Counted from the stretch's first letter, positions 23,701 through 37,140 are shown. The stretch: 64,000 bases of DNA from Oenanthe sinensis (GCA_028671895.1 CM053806.1:19417001-19481000); one strand, 5' to 3'. Numbers and translations: made by a program. The notes: a model not told the origin generated them from the sequence alone.

Positions 23701-24666
23701 TGTCAGACTCAGATTGACATCTAGCAACTGCGGCAGGTAGAACATCGTCAAACATCATTAATATTTTGCAAACAATAATACACGTAAAATAACTTGCACC
23801 AGTGTGGCATATGTCTTAAAGTTAAAACTATACTAATTCTCACTAGTACACCGAGCCAAATCATCAAAAGAATAAAAAGGCATCATAGTCACTTATCCCA
23901 CTCCAAGAAGAGGGTGTGAGAATGGTAGGATGTACACGGGGTTACTTCTACTCAGGTGAGTAGAGAGGCCATGAGGAGGGTAGGATGTACGTGGTCTAAC
24001 CCCTATTCAGTTGAGTAGAGAAGCCGTTCAAACGACCCTCGGCGCGTCAGATAAAAGACTCAAAGAATCGAACCCATGACCAACTTGACTTTTTTCATCA
24101 AAAGCATAAAGTCAAACAAATTATGCCGCATCAATCCCCTTTCACCAATAAGGCTTCATCATTAATCAATCCACTTCAACTCGGTTCCTAGACTACAACC
24201 TTAAGTCCATTTATCTAAAAACACCACATCCGCAATTGCTAATTAACTTATCGTCTAAATCAACCATCAAACATAATCCAATCACACATAAAGCTCATCA
24301 AAGAACCAACATTACAAGTCGACAAGAACAGACATTCAACATAACATTACTCATTCTACGAAAGATGTTAATTTCACTAATTCAAAATCTTGCAATCACA
24401 ATAACATCTAAAAAAAACACCAAAAACTCCACTTAAAATTCACACACACACAACACACATGACAGTTGCATCGAATACTATTTACAATATAATTAAATGA
24501 GTAATGCAAAATAAAAAACAAGAAATGAGCATATAATATAACACATATAGATAGTAATCACATAAATAAATAGATCTTAAAAAACAAGATAGGAGAATAA
24601 ACCTTCAAGGAGAGGGAGAGCAGAGAAAAGGACAAGAGCGAGAAGCAATAAAACCCTCATCGACAT
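20767..24666 (-). CDS. Translocon-associated protein subunit alpha (TRAP-alpha / SSR-alpha)
   Basis: Eight exons: 24666-24603, 23727-23566, 23453-23403, 23124-23036, 22479-22402, 22270-22067, 21067-20996, 20811-20767. All introns are GT-AG and the sum is 765 nt = 254 residues. The signal peptide is MSMRVLLLLALVLFSALPLLEVARC. An acidic lumenal stretch follows, then PGVDTVCVFPKNPSK, the fibronectin-like lumenal core (DLLIGLKYEGE, ASVHLPYDHNL, NNASVPSSAQATFPYTFAVS, FDLVGIIVYEI, FYNGTIEV), one membrane segment (SVFLFSLGVALLVLLGLW) and a cytosolic tail ending KSKKKK. This matches plant SSR-alpha domain for domain and length. It is part of the complex beside the Sec61 channel in the ER membrane that aids translocation of some secretory proteins. 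NGT and NAS are potential N-glycosylation sites. Confidence 0.95.
21345..21720 (-). pseudogene. Dead duplicate of TRAP-alpha exon 7 with adjoining intron
   Basis: This block repeats about 21010-21340 (exon 7 and intron sequence) in direct orientation. It shares 'cagtagtttcagtgc', 'ggtttt..aagtatg' and a long intronic run including 'aacaaagtattaaataat'. The copied exon would read VQKVEVCTETTD, but the acceptor AG has become AA (ACTTAAAAACC) and the frame after TTD is lost, so it should not be spliced in. Confidence 0.75.
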
Positions 24667-24694
24667 AACACAAACACAAATGGCCCAGAGAGAG

Positions 24695-24696
<2 letters not shown>

Positions 24697-24733
<37 letters not shown>
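24697..24733. repeat. (GT)n microsatellite in the TRAP-alpha 5' leader
   Basis: An uninterrupted run of about 18 GT units starts some 30 bases upstream of the TRAP-alpha start codon. On the coding strand it is a CA run in the probable 5' UTR or core promoter. It is likely to vary in length between individuals. Confidence 0.9.
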
Positions 24734-24734
<1 letters not shown>

Positions 24735-24739
24735 TGTGA

Positions 24740-25600
24740 ATTTTAGTGATTTAGTCAGACTAGCGATACCAACAACGATGAGTCGTGAGAAGAAGCCTTT
24801 TTATTTTATTTTCTTGTGATTTATCGGTTCCTGACCAATAATAAATCATATATTTCAAAATTATACTTTTATAATAATTACAAATATAAATTATTAAAGT
24901 GAATAAAAATAGTCAAATATACTGTATTATATTTCACGCAGTAGCTGAAATACTTAACAAAATCTAAGATTATCAAAAAAAAGATATATTAACTCTTAAA
25001 TATTATTAATGAAACGCAAGATTTAGGTACAGAAGGTATTTTTGAGTTCAGCAAAGAAAAGAATAATTGATGAAATAAGTTTTTTTTTCGCTTTAAATTT
25101 TTTTAAGACTTGAGAGAAAATTTTTAAGACAATGTATGTAAGAAATTATTTTCTAAATCTTTAGAATTATTTTCCCTTCCTTCTCAAAAAATAACTCCGA
25201 AACAAGTTATTGAAAATAAATCTCTCTCTTTTTATCATTTTCTTTAAAACAAAATATATAGAACACAGTGATATTGATTATCAATAAAATAATAAAATAG
25301 AAGTATATATATTGGACTCGTTTGGGGTTATTTAAAATATAAAAAAATAACTTATATTTTTAAAAATTTCATATTTATATATCTTTTTTAAGATAAATAT
25401 ATGTTGTAGAAATTTAAAATTAAAATTTAATTTTGAGAAAAATAATGAGTACTTATTTTCATAAAAGTACACATGTACATAATATGTAACTTATTTTTGT
25501 AAATAAGGAACCACAAATAGGCACATTGTTTATCTTATATCTAAAATATTATATATAATAATTTATAAATTACAGTATTATATTATATACTGTTTACCTC
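24740..25600. other. AT-rich intergenic region, promoter side of TRAP-alpha
   Basis: Very AT-rich, with no ORF and no repeat structure I can define. The nearest part should carry the TRAP-alpha promoter. The boundary with the Copia fragment is set at about 25600, where pol-like coding sequence stops. Confidence 0.4.
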
Positions 25601-25828
25601 CGAAGTTTTTGTAGGCTTCTAGATCAAAGAGGTCCAGATGCAAGAGTTCTAGAGGTTTCGAAGCGAATACCACCTTTTTAGCCTTATGAGTGCTTCTAAT
25701 TTGCTTGCCTAGTTGACATGATGAGCATACTTTAATTTAGGCAGCCTTCTTACTAGCTTCTTGCTTGACAATCTGTTTAACATATCCATGTGTGCATGGC
25801 TCAATCTTCTATGCCATATAGATGGATC

Positions 25829-26731
25829 TAGAGTTGGCCAGATGAGCGGGTTTGCACGTCGCGGCTCGCCCCGACTCACTGCAAAACTTGTGGGAGGCGG
25901 CTCGGACCGGCACAAACCAGTAGAAAAATCGTGTCGTGTACGAGTTGTAGTTGGATGAACCGAGCTCGGCACGGACCGGCTCGCGTAACTCAACACAAAC
26001 CGTGACAAATCAGCCCGGCACGACCCGGTTCGGCACATTCTGCACTGCAATGACCAGGGTCACTATACATATGAAATATTCTTCTACTTATTCTCACTGT
26101 TTTTTCTTATGATCGGCCCTCTTTGTCTTTTTAATATTTTTTTGTTGCCACCTATCTTTTTAATATTTACAATTTTTAGTTTTTAACAATTTATAATAAT
26201 AATTTATGCTTTGAATAAAGCTATCAGACTATGAGATTGATATGAAAAAAAAAGATTATTTATTAGAATAATAATAAAAATCAAGTATCCAAATTTTTTA
26301 GATTAATAATTTGTAAAGATATTTTAAATTTTAAATTATACATATATATTAAAAAGTATTAATATAAGCATAATAATAAAACAAAAAAAAACTAAAAAAA
26401 CGTATTCAATATATATTAAAAATGGAAGGCATGTGGCTCGCCAAACCCGATCGGCACGCTGACTCGTCACGACTGACTGCAATCATTAAACAATGAAAAA
26501 CATAACATAAACTGCAGTAGGCCACTAACATTAAATTGAATAAAAATTAAAAAAAACAAAACAAAACTCGCCTAACCCGCCGAGCTGTATACGAATCACA
26601 GTTTCTTTGACTCGGCCCGACTCGGTACGGCTCACCTTCCCCCGCGTGCCGTGCCCGAGTCCCTCGGTGGCCAAACCGGCTCACCGGCGAACCAGCACGA
26701 TTCGCCTGGCCCACTTGTTTGACCACCTCTA
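25829..26731. mobile_element. Nonautonomous hAT-like element inside the Copia fragment
   Basis: 903 bases, GC-rich at both ends and AT-rich in the middle, without a transposase. The ends are inverted: TAGAGTTGGCCAGATGAGCGGG, and TAGAGGTGGTCAAACAAGTGGG when the right end is reversed, matching the TAGRG-type hAT terminus. The flanking octamers are gatggatc (25821-25828) and aatggatt (26732-26739), 6 of 8 identical and both differences transitions, as expected from an aged 8-bp duplication. Removing element plus one duplication restores the Copia reading frame at its Asn-Asn-Pro codons. Confidence 0.8.
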
Positions 26732-27002
26732 AATGGATTGTTGTCTATGACAGCTAAATAGCAGGCTCTTTTCTGCAAGTCAAAGTCTAGAATATATATA
26801 TTTACATCCCTTATAGCAACTAGAGGAGTTTGATTAGTACCAATAATAATAGTACATTTATCTTTATCAAACTCAACTTTATGTCCATCATCATGCAATT
26901 GACTCACACTAAGTAAGTTATATTTCAAACCTTTTACATATCGGACATTGTTGATAGAAATAGTATCATTACCAACTTTGCCTTTGCCAAGGATAGGAAG
27001 AG

Positions 27003-27007
27003 ACTTG
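27003..27007. repeat. Left target-site duplication ACTTG of the 13.3-kb LTR element
   Basis: ACTTG immediately precedes the left LTR; the identical pentamer follows the right LTR at 40327-40331. Confidence 0.95.
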
Positions 27008-28466
27008 TGTTAGGTCCTGGAGATCGTAGAGGGGGGGTGAATACGATTCCCAAATAAAAATCTGACTTTTATTTATTTTTGGGACAACATAAAAATTACT
27101 TTGGTTCAAACCCAGGTACTGTTCATCATCTTCTTCAACCTCAAGAACACCATTAAAATAACCAAGATAATGAACGGTAAATCATCCAAAACACACAACA
27201 CAACAAGATCCAAGAATATAACTTTATATTCATTGAAGTGGGTAGATGCTACAACAAGTTCAAGAACAAAAGCTCAAGAACACAACAAAGAAATGATTTT
27301 TGGCTCCTCTAAAAATATTACAAATTCTAGATCTAGGAGACAAAAATCAAACCTATCTTCTAAACAAGATTTAGCAATGTTTACAATAGAAGAATAGATG
27401 AGTGGTGAAACAAAGAAATTCATGGCCCCATAATATTCAAGATATGGAGTATGGCCATGGGGAGAGAGAAAATAATTTTCTCTCTCTCTCTCTCCCCATT
27501 TTTTCTCTTCCGAATTATCTCCTAAGATGATGACTTGGGTTTCTTCTTTATATATTGAAAAAGGTGTTACTTTTTGTTTTTCCACCTTTTATTTTTGTCC
27601 ACTCAAATCATATCTTCAAAGTCATGTGCCAAGCATGCCTTTGGAAATATTTAATGTAAAAGTAATATTTAAATAAATATATATAATATAAATAAAGAAT
27701 GTCTTTATTTATAAAATATATAAATAATTAAATAAATACTTTATTTAAATTAAATTAAATATTTCCATTCCACTCTTCAATTTGTGTAGACTTCCTTATC
27801 CAAATACTTGGCCCCGTATACGTGACTCCACCACGTCCAAGTATTTGGCCTTCTAATCTGTGAAGCTTTAGTAAGATCCAATCAGGTTGTGCCGTCTGTC
27901 TCTTATCCATTAGGCTGACATTTCTCCAACACTGATTTACCACCTTTGTTGATCCTCCACTTGACTTAAGAAAACCAACAACTTTAGAATGATTAAAATC
28001 ATATTAACCGACGAGAGCTTGCCTCCAATGTCCTGACACTTGATGCAACGGTCTGGTTCATAAGTGACTAGTCTTGATAGGGGCTCTTGATTCCGAACAT
28101 GATTCCACATTCTTCTTTGCAAACCTTACTTGTTGCTTCGATTGTAATGCACTAAAATCGTTATAGACTAAGACAATCTTCTGTAGCTTCCACATCCTTG
28201 AATAGATGTCAACATCTTTTATTCTTCACTGAGGCATGAACATGTTAATGAACTTCTTCCAGTGAGCTTCAAGTCTGTAGATGATCCTTTGATACTTTGT
28301 CTTAACTGAACTCTGTGATCCAAGATTTCTGTGCACCTGCATATTATTACATGTCCTGTTCTATTGTTGAGTTATCATTAACCATTACATAGAGATTACA
28401 TTTAGCATTCCTAGTACACATGAAAGTGCAGTGAGTTACTTCCCTTCACTCCTATCTCCCCTTTCA
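27008..28466 (-). repeat. Downstream (3') LTR of the LARD
   Basis: 1459 bases. Contains a TATA-like AATATATAAAG on the minus strand near 27546-27556 and a GA/CT hairpin at 27459-27496. Ends are TG...CA. The two short frames it contains recur identically in the other LTR and are not genes. Confidence 0.95.
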
Positions 28467-28480
28467 ATCTCCCCCTATTT
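28467..28480 (-). promoter_or_regulatory. Polypurine tract of the LARD
   Basis: The minus strand reads AAATAGGGGGAGAT directly before the LTR start, the expected primer site for plus-strand DNA synthesis and of the form common in plant Copia elements. Confidence 0.85.
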
Positions 28481-31400
28481 GGTTGATATAGAATAGCAAT
28501 CAAATACTATTTCCATTTACAATTTCCCCAAAAAGCAATTAAATAAAATTAGCTACTAGAGGATAACTCAACTAATATACAAGAAACAATTAAAGTACTG
28601 GACATGAAAATAATATACAAAAGGTTCTGGAAAGATATAATCAGTTAAATCCAGATTTCCTGAGTTGTTGAAAATGAATGATGAATTTCTGATTTTCATT
28701 TTCCTTTAGCTTCCTCCACTTCAATGTTCTTCAAAGATGGGGTTCTTTCAATAAAGAAACAAATCATTAGTAAAGACTTCTGACCAATCATTCTTGTTCA
28801 TCTTGCAATTCGAACTAGAACATACAGCTTTCTATATTCCCCATAAGAGGTCAACTCATTCTCCCCTTAAGGTTGTTCTCTCTTGGAATGAAAGTCACTT
28901 CCTCTTTTTCTTCAGGATGTTCTATTTCCAGGAAACATATTTTTCTTTCTTCCCTGCACTACTCCACTGACTTCATCTATCACTGAAACAAGAAATAGAA
29001 CACACTTGGACACTTCTCAGATGCCCCTTGAAAATCTCCTTCACATTCTTCTTTACCCAGAAAACTTCTACTTAGCAAAAACTCCCCCTGAGTTGATACT
29101 CTTCAAAGAAATCTTCATTTTCATTCATTGATCGAGCTAGAAAGAATTCTTCTGCCGAACCTCTCCTAAGAATGTTCCAAGGACAGATCTTCAAACAAAT
29201 AGAGCAAAATCCCTTAGATATCTTTTCAGAATAAGATATAACATTGCAAACCAAGATGTTAAGATTCTCCATAACTTCTTCCCCTTAGTACGACAAGTAA
29301 CTTCTTCCCAATTGACAAAAAGTAACTTCTCCACTTCAGACGAAAAATCAGTTAAATCTACAACACCTTTAGGGATTAGGCTCTAACCAATTACTAAGAA
29401 ACTCCCCCTTAGTAATTTCTCCATGGCATCACTAAGGTTTCAATTTTATCTAATTCTCCCCCTTAGTTCATGCAAGCTCCAATCCACCCTTGTGTCTTTA
29501 GATATCCTCTAAGTAACCTCCACAAGATAGGATTGACAGATCTCATTTCTTGTATCACCAAGAGATCTCGTTTCTTGTATCACCAAATTCTCCCCCTTAG
29601 TTGAGAATATCCTTTAAAATAATAAAAGTATCATCTACATCCAATCGAATAAGAAACTCTCCTTCAATTGAACATAAAATCCTCCTTAGGCCTAAAAATT
29701 AATGTCTCCCCCTTTGAGATTGAGAACAACATGAATTAATCGACCCAAAGGTAATAGTTTGGACATTCCCACTAAGCTTCAGCTAGACTCTTCTTCAGCT
29801 TGTCTTCCAGAAAAGAATCTTTTCAACATTCCAGAGCTGGAAAATTCAGTAACAGGATTCAAGCATAGTAGCAAGGTTAGTGTTTGGTCTATGGTTTCCT
29901 CACTTCTACTACGTTCTGTTGGTGTTTACACTTTCAAACTAAGTGTTCCACTCATTTCTCTCCCTATTTCTCTCACTCAAGTGTATCACTCCCTCACTTC
30001 ACTCAAGTGTTTCTCTCCCTTACTTGCACTCATTCCATTTATAGCAATTTGTACCTGCAAGTAAATCCATGCTAGTCTCACCAAGATATTATGGATCGTT
30101 GACTGTAGCATGTTGTCGATCACTAAAGATCTAGGTTCTGAGATGGAATCTCAGACAGGGTTTCAGTTAGGCCGTCACCCAACTCACCATGAGCAAATCC
30201 ATGCACACGTGGCTCGTCGTCGGGGAATAACCCTTCTGAAATTGGAATCTCCTCCATTCCAGGAGTGACTGAAATCCCAACACCCTGATCCTCAAAAGAC
30301 TCATCAAATTGGTAAACCAACTGAATCATAGTCTACGAGTTGTTGCTCAACTACTTTCAGCATCAACAATCTCCCCATATGCAAATCCATGCACTGGATC
30401 GTTGAATGTGGTATGCGTACTAGCAGCTATTTAAGCATCAACCGACTCCCCATATGCAAATCCATGCACTGGATCGTTGACGGTGATATGCCTTTAAGTT
30501 TTGAGCGATCCATGTATTCCAGAATTTGAATTCCTGGGAGAGTAGACGTGTACAAACATCTCTCTCAATCACCTGTGAAGATGAATTAACTCACTATTTT
30601 CAGTCATGGAAAACTGTTAGTGATTGCCTCTCAACATCAACAGATTGCTCTGCGGATGTGAAATCCCGTTAGGGAACTAGGACTGTTCCTCCTAGGAAGG
30701 TTGACAAGGATTCTAATAAATGGCAAGAAATCCAAGTTTCCCTCAAACGCCTGTGAAGGTGGCTCAACAACTTCATTCACCATGAATAGTAAACAAAGAA
30801 GTTTAGGGGTTTTACCTATACCTCACAATGTGCACTTCTTGCAATGTGTCCTCACAATTGTTAGTCCCAAGAGAGGCTATAGAACTGTTAGGTCCTATAA
30901 CATCCCTTAGAAGCAAAAACTTTAGGATTACCATCAGCGTGAATGCTTTTGGTGTGCTTGACTCATTACAAGGTGCTCTGGCTGACGAGCGAATTTTCAA
31001 TGAAATCACCCTGTTGAGAGAGTTCATTCAGAAACGGTTGAATTGCCTTTTCAGCTCTGCATCCTTTTGAGAGAATACAGATGAGCTACAGATACCTTAA
31101 TTTGTATACTTCTTTCCTTCTCGAGAGGTAGAGCTGTGGGTGCACTTCCGACTTCATCCTTATTTGCTGCATCAAGTGCAGTTTCTCCCTTAACAACCGC
31201 TAATCTATATAAGTTCCTTATATCACCAAGGGTTGAAAGTTTGAATTAGAATGATAGTGTTTGGTACTAAGGCCTTGGTTAGAAATTGATGGATTATTCA
31301 ACTTCTTGACCTTCCCCTATAGCCACTAAGGCCAAGCCATTACAACTAAATAGATAGAGTTAATCAGAGCTATATAAAATTTGGTAGAGTATGATTAAAC

Positions 31401-34400
31401 TTATTCTCTATTCCTTCTCAGAAATATAGCATCGGAGCAATGTGTCCTCAAGAAACAATGCACCAGAGCTAAAATGTGGGAATTAATAAAGAATAGGTAA
31501 AAGAATATTAAGCCAAATTTCATAAACTCACAATTTTGAAAAAAAATTTAACAGATTAACAAAAGTGTTCTTTTAAATTTCTCTTAGACAAATATCCAAT
31601 TGAAATTCAACTCTTTTAACAAAAACATTTTGATTAATAACTCAAATCTATTTCATCTTGCTCACTGTATGTTTTCAGAAATTGTTTTGCAATTCATTCT
31701 TATCGGATATTATCTCCGACTTAAAACATAAATCATTTTTTTTAAAAATCGAATGAATGCTTTAGTCATACAGTCCAAGGCACTAATCCCAAAGCACACA
31801 ACCATTGTTTTAATACTACAGGTCAATGTGAAACAGACATTAACAAGAGTTTTGAAAAACGTTTTACCAATGGTTGATACCTCAAGATCAAAACAATTTA
31901 CTCAAATAAAATAGCCTGATACCATGCAACCTAAGTTACAAGTTATTAAGTAACTTTATTTAAACAAATCGTGGAGAGAAAACAGTTTTCATTACAAAAC
32001 ATTTAGAGAGAGAGAGGATATATGATTTTGAAATAGAAAGATAATCCTCAAGAAATGTTCTCTTTCAAAGAAAACTTTTAGTGGCTTTTCATTCTCTGGT
32101 AAATGAATGCATGTTTAGATAAAACATTTTTCACAAGAAATAGACAAGAAATTTCTTTATGCATTCAAGTTCTAAAGAATGAAAAACATATGTTAATACT
32201 AATGAATTATCAAAGATATGAGTGACAATACATTCAAAAGTACTAACATCATTCAATCATTTTGTAATAAAATGCATCTTACTACAAAATAATCAAGCAC
32301 ATAAGATACTTACATTATGCTAGACAATTACCATTTGTCGCTTGAAACAAACACATATTGCAATATAGATCATGGTAATTATAAAGCATAAAACATAAGC
32401 ATCCGCTAAACACTGAACACACATTGACCGAATGACAGCATTTAACTTCTTACACTACATCTCAACAATTATCACATAAGCATATTGAAAATACTCATGA
32501 CAATCAGAATGTATGTAAGCTCGAGGTACTAGTTGCATCAGAGATCAAATACCTTTAAATATTAATGCTAAAATTTATGATCTTTGACAACCCCTCGCGA
32601 TGTAGTAACTTACTTTCAATATCAGTGTTTTTGAAATAATCTTTTTGTCACTTAGTGCAGAAATTCTAAGTGACGTCACTAATATCAAAAGAATGACAAC
32701 TAATATTAATGGATTTTGTAAAAGACATGAATTACAGCACTTAAACTACATATTAAGTGGTTCCATTAATATTAGCATTAAACAATTAGAAGTAAAGAAA
32801 ATTACGACTAACTATCATTAACTGATATAAGTCAATAACTTTAAATACAACTAATTAAAGCATACAAATACTTATGCTGAACCATTTGATACATATAGCA
32901 TGAATAACTTATGACAGCACAAAGTACGAGGTCCTGGATATAACTTGACTGTACAAAGAGATGCTACAATGTTAGGTCCCTAGGTCATGTTAGGTCCCGG
33001 AAGGTCCTAATTAATCTCATAGAGGTAATATTGGATCCCGGGTGATCACAAGCCAAACATTAACTAGTTCCTAAAGATAGTAGACATCTAAATAGCATGA
33101 ACACTCTCTATAAACATTATGTTTAAATAAATTAATATTAGACTAGAGTGACATACCTTAGTCAATAGAGCTTTTACTGGTGTATGATCGTTGAATGAAC
33201 AATTACTCCTCTTTGCCCTAGAGATCGAACGTTTACTCCTTTCGAGATTGAACGTTTACTCCTTTTGGACAGGAATAATTTTTCAGCTACCAGTTAACAT
33301 TGTTCCTCGAAACAATACCACGCTCATCCAGATGGAAACTGCATTACCTTCAACACCCAAATATTTCCTTGTAGATATTGGTCTTGGCAGCAGCTTCACT
33401 AAACTCAGCACTCTAGAAACCAGTAGTCTTGACACTAGCAGAGTAGAACCTTAAAAAAAACTCTGAACTACCTTTCAGCTTCTGTATCAATACCAAGTCC
33501 TCATGTGGATTGATTCCTTGCGCTAAGTGTATCTACCTCTGGTTTAATTGAGTTAGTTCCTTGATTCAAACCCTACTCAATCTTGATTAGTTAGTGCATC
33601 TTCAGTCTTCATTGAATTCACTCAGAAAAACCAATGAAATACACTTATACATGCACGACCAATCACTACTCTACTACCCAGATTCATCAAGAACTGACTC
33701 TAGGAAATGTTGTTACACAAAACCCTTTGTCATGACAGATGTGTCCTTAATGTTTCCTTAGATTTTCAGTGGGTAGAGTAGTCTTCTTCAAATATGATTG
33801 AGATCATCTTGCATTATTTTTAAATTGACAATTTCCTTTCTAATATGCAATCACTCAATCTGGATCACTCAGTGCTCCTAAGAATCTCAACTCTTACTCA
33901 ATGAGCACTGCTAGCCTTTGAACATCAAACACGACTAGTTGATCCAACTTACTGATGCTCCCCCTATGATGCTGCTTGCAGCTTTTCTTCATCTGGTGTC
34001 ATCTGATCTTGAGCCCTAAACAGGATGTCAACCTTTAGAAATTCAGAGCTAAAATCAAACTAATGCTAGGGAGCTTGATGATGTTGTTCACTGCATCTAG
34101 ATCATCTTAAATCAATCACAGACTCTATGTAAGCTCTTAACTCCAAATAAGATAGCCCTTCATCACACCATGTGACTTCAGGCATGATTAATCTTACTTG
34201 ATGTCTTCTCTTTATATTTACTGATTAGACTTGCTGTGTCAACTGATTCAGCCGTAGTGAATAGGAAACCTTAAGTCTATCCATTATCCTTGTAATTTCA
34301 CTCAAGGTCTGGATTTCCCTATTAACTCCTCCATTTGGTCATGAAGTCCGAAAACTGAACTTTACTCTGGAATACTCCTTTCAGTGCAGACATAACATAG

Positions 34401-36360
34401 AATTTCATTCGTCAACGAATTCCATTACCTGCCCTCAAAGTGTTCTTACAGCAATCTGCCTAATCCTTTGAATGTGATTAATCACTGAGATGCTTCATCT
34501 ATCGAATGCATGAACAAACACCAAAACTAAACAGGGTAGCCTTTGACTTGACTTCCCTTCAACTGACATACTTCACTAATGTCCTTCTTAAAAGAATTTC
34601 ATTAGAAGTAGTCCTTTCTCACCAACTTCATCTTTACCGTCGAATCCGTTATCTTGATAAACCAAGTATTAGTTGATAAACCAAGTGTGAGAGCATCATT
34701 TGTTGTTGCAGCTAACTCCATTCTGATAAACTTCAACGAATAGTTGACTTCATCATAAGCATTAAATTTCGTGTCAGCAATAACCTCACTTCCAGTAGAG
34801 TGAGCTTCTATTTCTCTTGACCCCGATCAATATTGTTCATCCTCGAACTGATATTAGGAAACCCTTCGCAAAGAATCCCCTATGTCTTCCTTAATATTGT
34901 GCTTCAGATCATTCAAGAAAAATAGGTAACCTTGCTTAACCATTTGAATACCAAAGCAAAAGTAGTTACATGCCTCGAACATGGAAATGTCTGAGATATA
35001 TAACTTGTACATGTTGAAAGATACTCTGCATTCACAAATGATTAAGACACGTGGTCCTCAATTTGATTGAGTCCAAGGGTTAGAGATATTTCTAAACATT
35101 GTTAACAACAAAGCATTCAAGTTCAACATGCTCATTCTTATCTGACTGATCACTCCTCATCTATATCAGCCTTAACAAGTAGTCTTGGCTATGAGCTCAG
35201 TGATCCCAACCTTACTTAAGGTGGACTAGCAGTCTATAAGAATCATGTCGTACATATATGTAGTCATAGAAGAATCAATCACTCAGATTCCTAATTCTTC
35301 TAAATCACCTTTGTTGTTCACTTTAACATTATTTTATCTCTAATTACCTGAGTCAGTTTAAATTTAAAAATTTAATTCATGGTTTATTATACTGACCCCT
35401 AGGCAATTCCCAAATTAGAAACAAACTCATCTTAACAAGCACATGATCAAATATAACATTTAATACAACCATGCGAGTATAAACAGATTATAGACAATGT
35501 AAACATCAAGGCACTTAGCATGTAGCAAATACTCTTTCCGGTAAATGTACCCCTACAAATACCTAAGACTCTATATGCTAACATGATCAATTATCGTAAA
35601 GCAAGCATTAAATCACATAAGATCTAATCATGAAGTCAAATACTGAAAAACAAGCAACACTAACAAACTAGCATAAGTTATCTAATTTATATAGAAATCA
35701 AGGTGAGACATGCATTACATCAAACTTATAATATAATGCAGTTCAGCACTTAATACTCTATAATTAAATCAAACAAGTATAAACTAGTTAGAAAGTATAC
35801 CTGTGCGATGCTTAACATTCCATCTCGAGTGATAATCAATTGATCCAAATCAATTTCCATTCTACTGACACTCATGGAAGTATCCTTGCATTTGACCTCA
35901 ATAACCAATGATGTTCCTGCTTCAACCCAAACTGATACCTGATTGTTCTGCTTAAAGACCCCGACATAGAATGTCTCATGTTCTGCTTGAAAAGATCACT
36001 TTTCTTTGTATGTGTAGCAATAACCCCTTGATTATCATATGTCAGTGATAATCAAACCTTGTGTATTTCTGCCACTGATGTCCTTTAACCAAATCTTCAA
36101 TTGTTGTTTTGGTCCTTTGACCGTTAAACTGAATTCCTTTTCAAAATCCCAAATTCTTCAGATATTGATTCGAAAACCATTGATCGAAGACTCTTCCCTA
36201 AATGAACTAATCCCCTTTCAATAACCAAATGATCCACTGAGTAGACCGATGTAGAAATACATCTCCAATGGTAAGATCAGGTCTCAACTCCATTAGAATG
36301 TTCTTCAGTCAGTTCGTTTGTCCTCAACGAACGAAGAATCAACTCCTGTTGTTTCGTTTA
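28481..36360 (-). other. Non-coding interior of the LARD
   Basis: About 7.9 kb of moderately AT-rich sequence with C/T-biased stretches on the plus strand and no supportable ORF. Noted within it: repeated CTCCCCCTTAGT-like motifs at 29.08-29.71 kb; a 75-bp-spaced repeat 'catatgcaaatccatgcactggatcgttga' (30376 and 30451) with weaker relatives at 30065 and 30190; three internal TGTTAGGTCC copies; and a GETALDAANKD coding trace at 31161-31200 (minus). Confidence 0.7.
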
Positions 36361-37140
36361 ATAAAACATTTTGTTCAAACAGAAGTATTTAATTTTTTTT
36401 AGGAATTTAAATAATCAAAATAAATTGAAAATGCATTTTTGATAAATAATAATAAATTTCTCAATTTCAAATTATAAATAAAATAAAATTCGAAAAGAAA
36501 GTTTTGATATAGAGATAACAAAATTTTCAAGGTATATTAAATAATCCCGAAAAAGAAATTATTTCAAATCAAAATTAATTTCCAAAGAATTTTATAGAAT
36601 TTATAATCCAAAACAGTTTCAATTATAATTAAAATAAAACAGATTGAAAATATAAGTTTGATATAAAAATAATAAATTTTCAAGTCATCTTAGATATTCT
36701 TGAAAATAAATTATTTCAACCAAAATGATTTTCCAAAAAGTTTTATGAGATTTATAATTAAAACTTCTATAAAAAATAAATTATTAAACCTCAAAAATAA
36801 TTCTCAAAATACTTTTAAGAATGTTAAACTCAAAAGAAATTAAATTGGATTTTAAGATTAATTTTAGTTTTTAAATTAATAAAATTCTTAACTAAGAATA
36901 TTAAAAATATAAAATATTTGACTCTAAAATTTAAAAGAAAATAAAATATTTTCCAAGATGTAAAATAAACTTGAAAAATAAATTATTTAAATTTAAAAAT
37001 TATTTTCAAAATATTTTATATAATTAAATTCAAATTTAATTATTAAATTAATTATTAAACTAAAAACAATTTGAGAGAAAAATAATTTTTGTTTTAAATA
37101 AAAGTTAAACTATGTAGCCATGTGTCATGTTGAAACAGCC
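36361..37140 (-). other. A/T-rich segment of the LARD leader
   Basis: Strongly A-rich on the plus strand, made of loosely repeated 'aaataaattatttcaaat'-like phrases, with no ORF. It separates the 120-bp repeat array from the rest of the interior. Confidence 0.55.

Larger units (their letters stand above)
25600..27007 (-). pseudogene. Copia retrotransposon fragment: protease tail, GAG-pre-integrase, start of integrase
   Basis: Read on the minus strand from 27007: a segment ending VRYVKGLKYNLLSVSQL, then IYILDFDLQKRACYLAVIDNN, then (after the hAT insertion) SIWHRRLSHAHMDMLNRLS, then a CSSCQLGKQ-type integrase zinc motif. These are the hallmark blocks just upstream of a Ty1/Copia integrase. The fragment ends at about 25600, well before the integrase core and reverse transcriptase. 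Its other half lies right of the large insertion (40332 onward). It is non-functional. Confidence 0.85.

Noticed and set aside
27101..28122. Frames of 61-103 codons in the left LTR, recurring near 39-40 kb
   Set aside because: The same frames occur in both LTRs, are short, start and stop arbitrarily and show no known domain.
28481..36360. Small frames in the LARD interior (up to about 101 codons)
   Set aside because: They are isolated, on both strands and without retroviral-type motifs; I do not call genes there.
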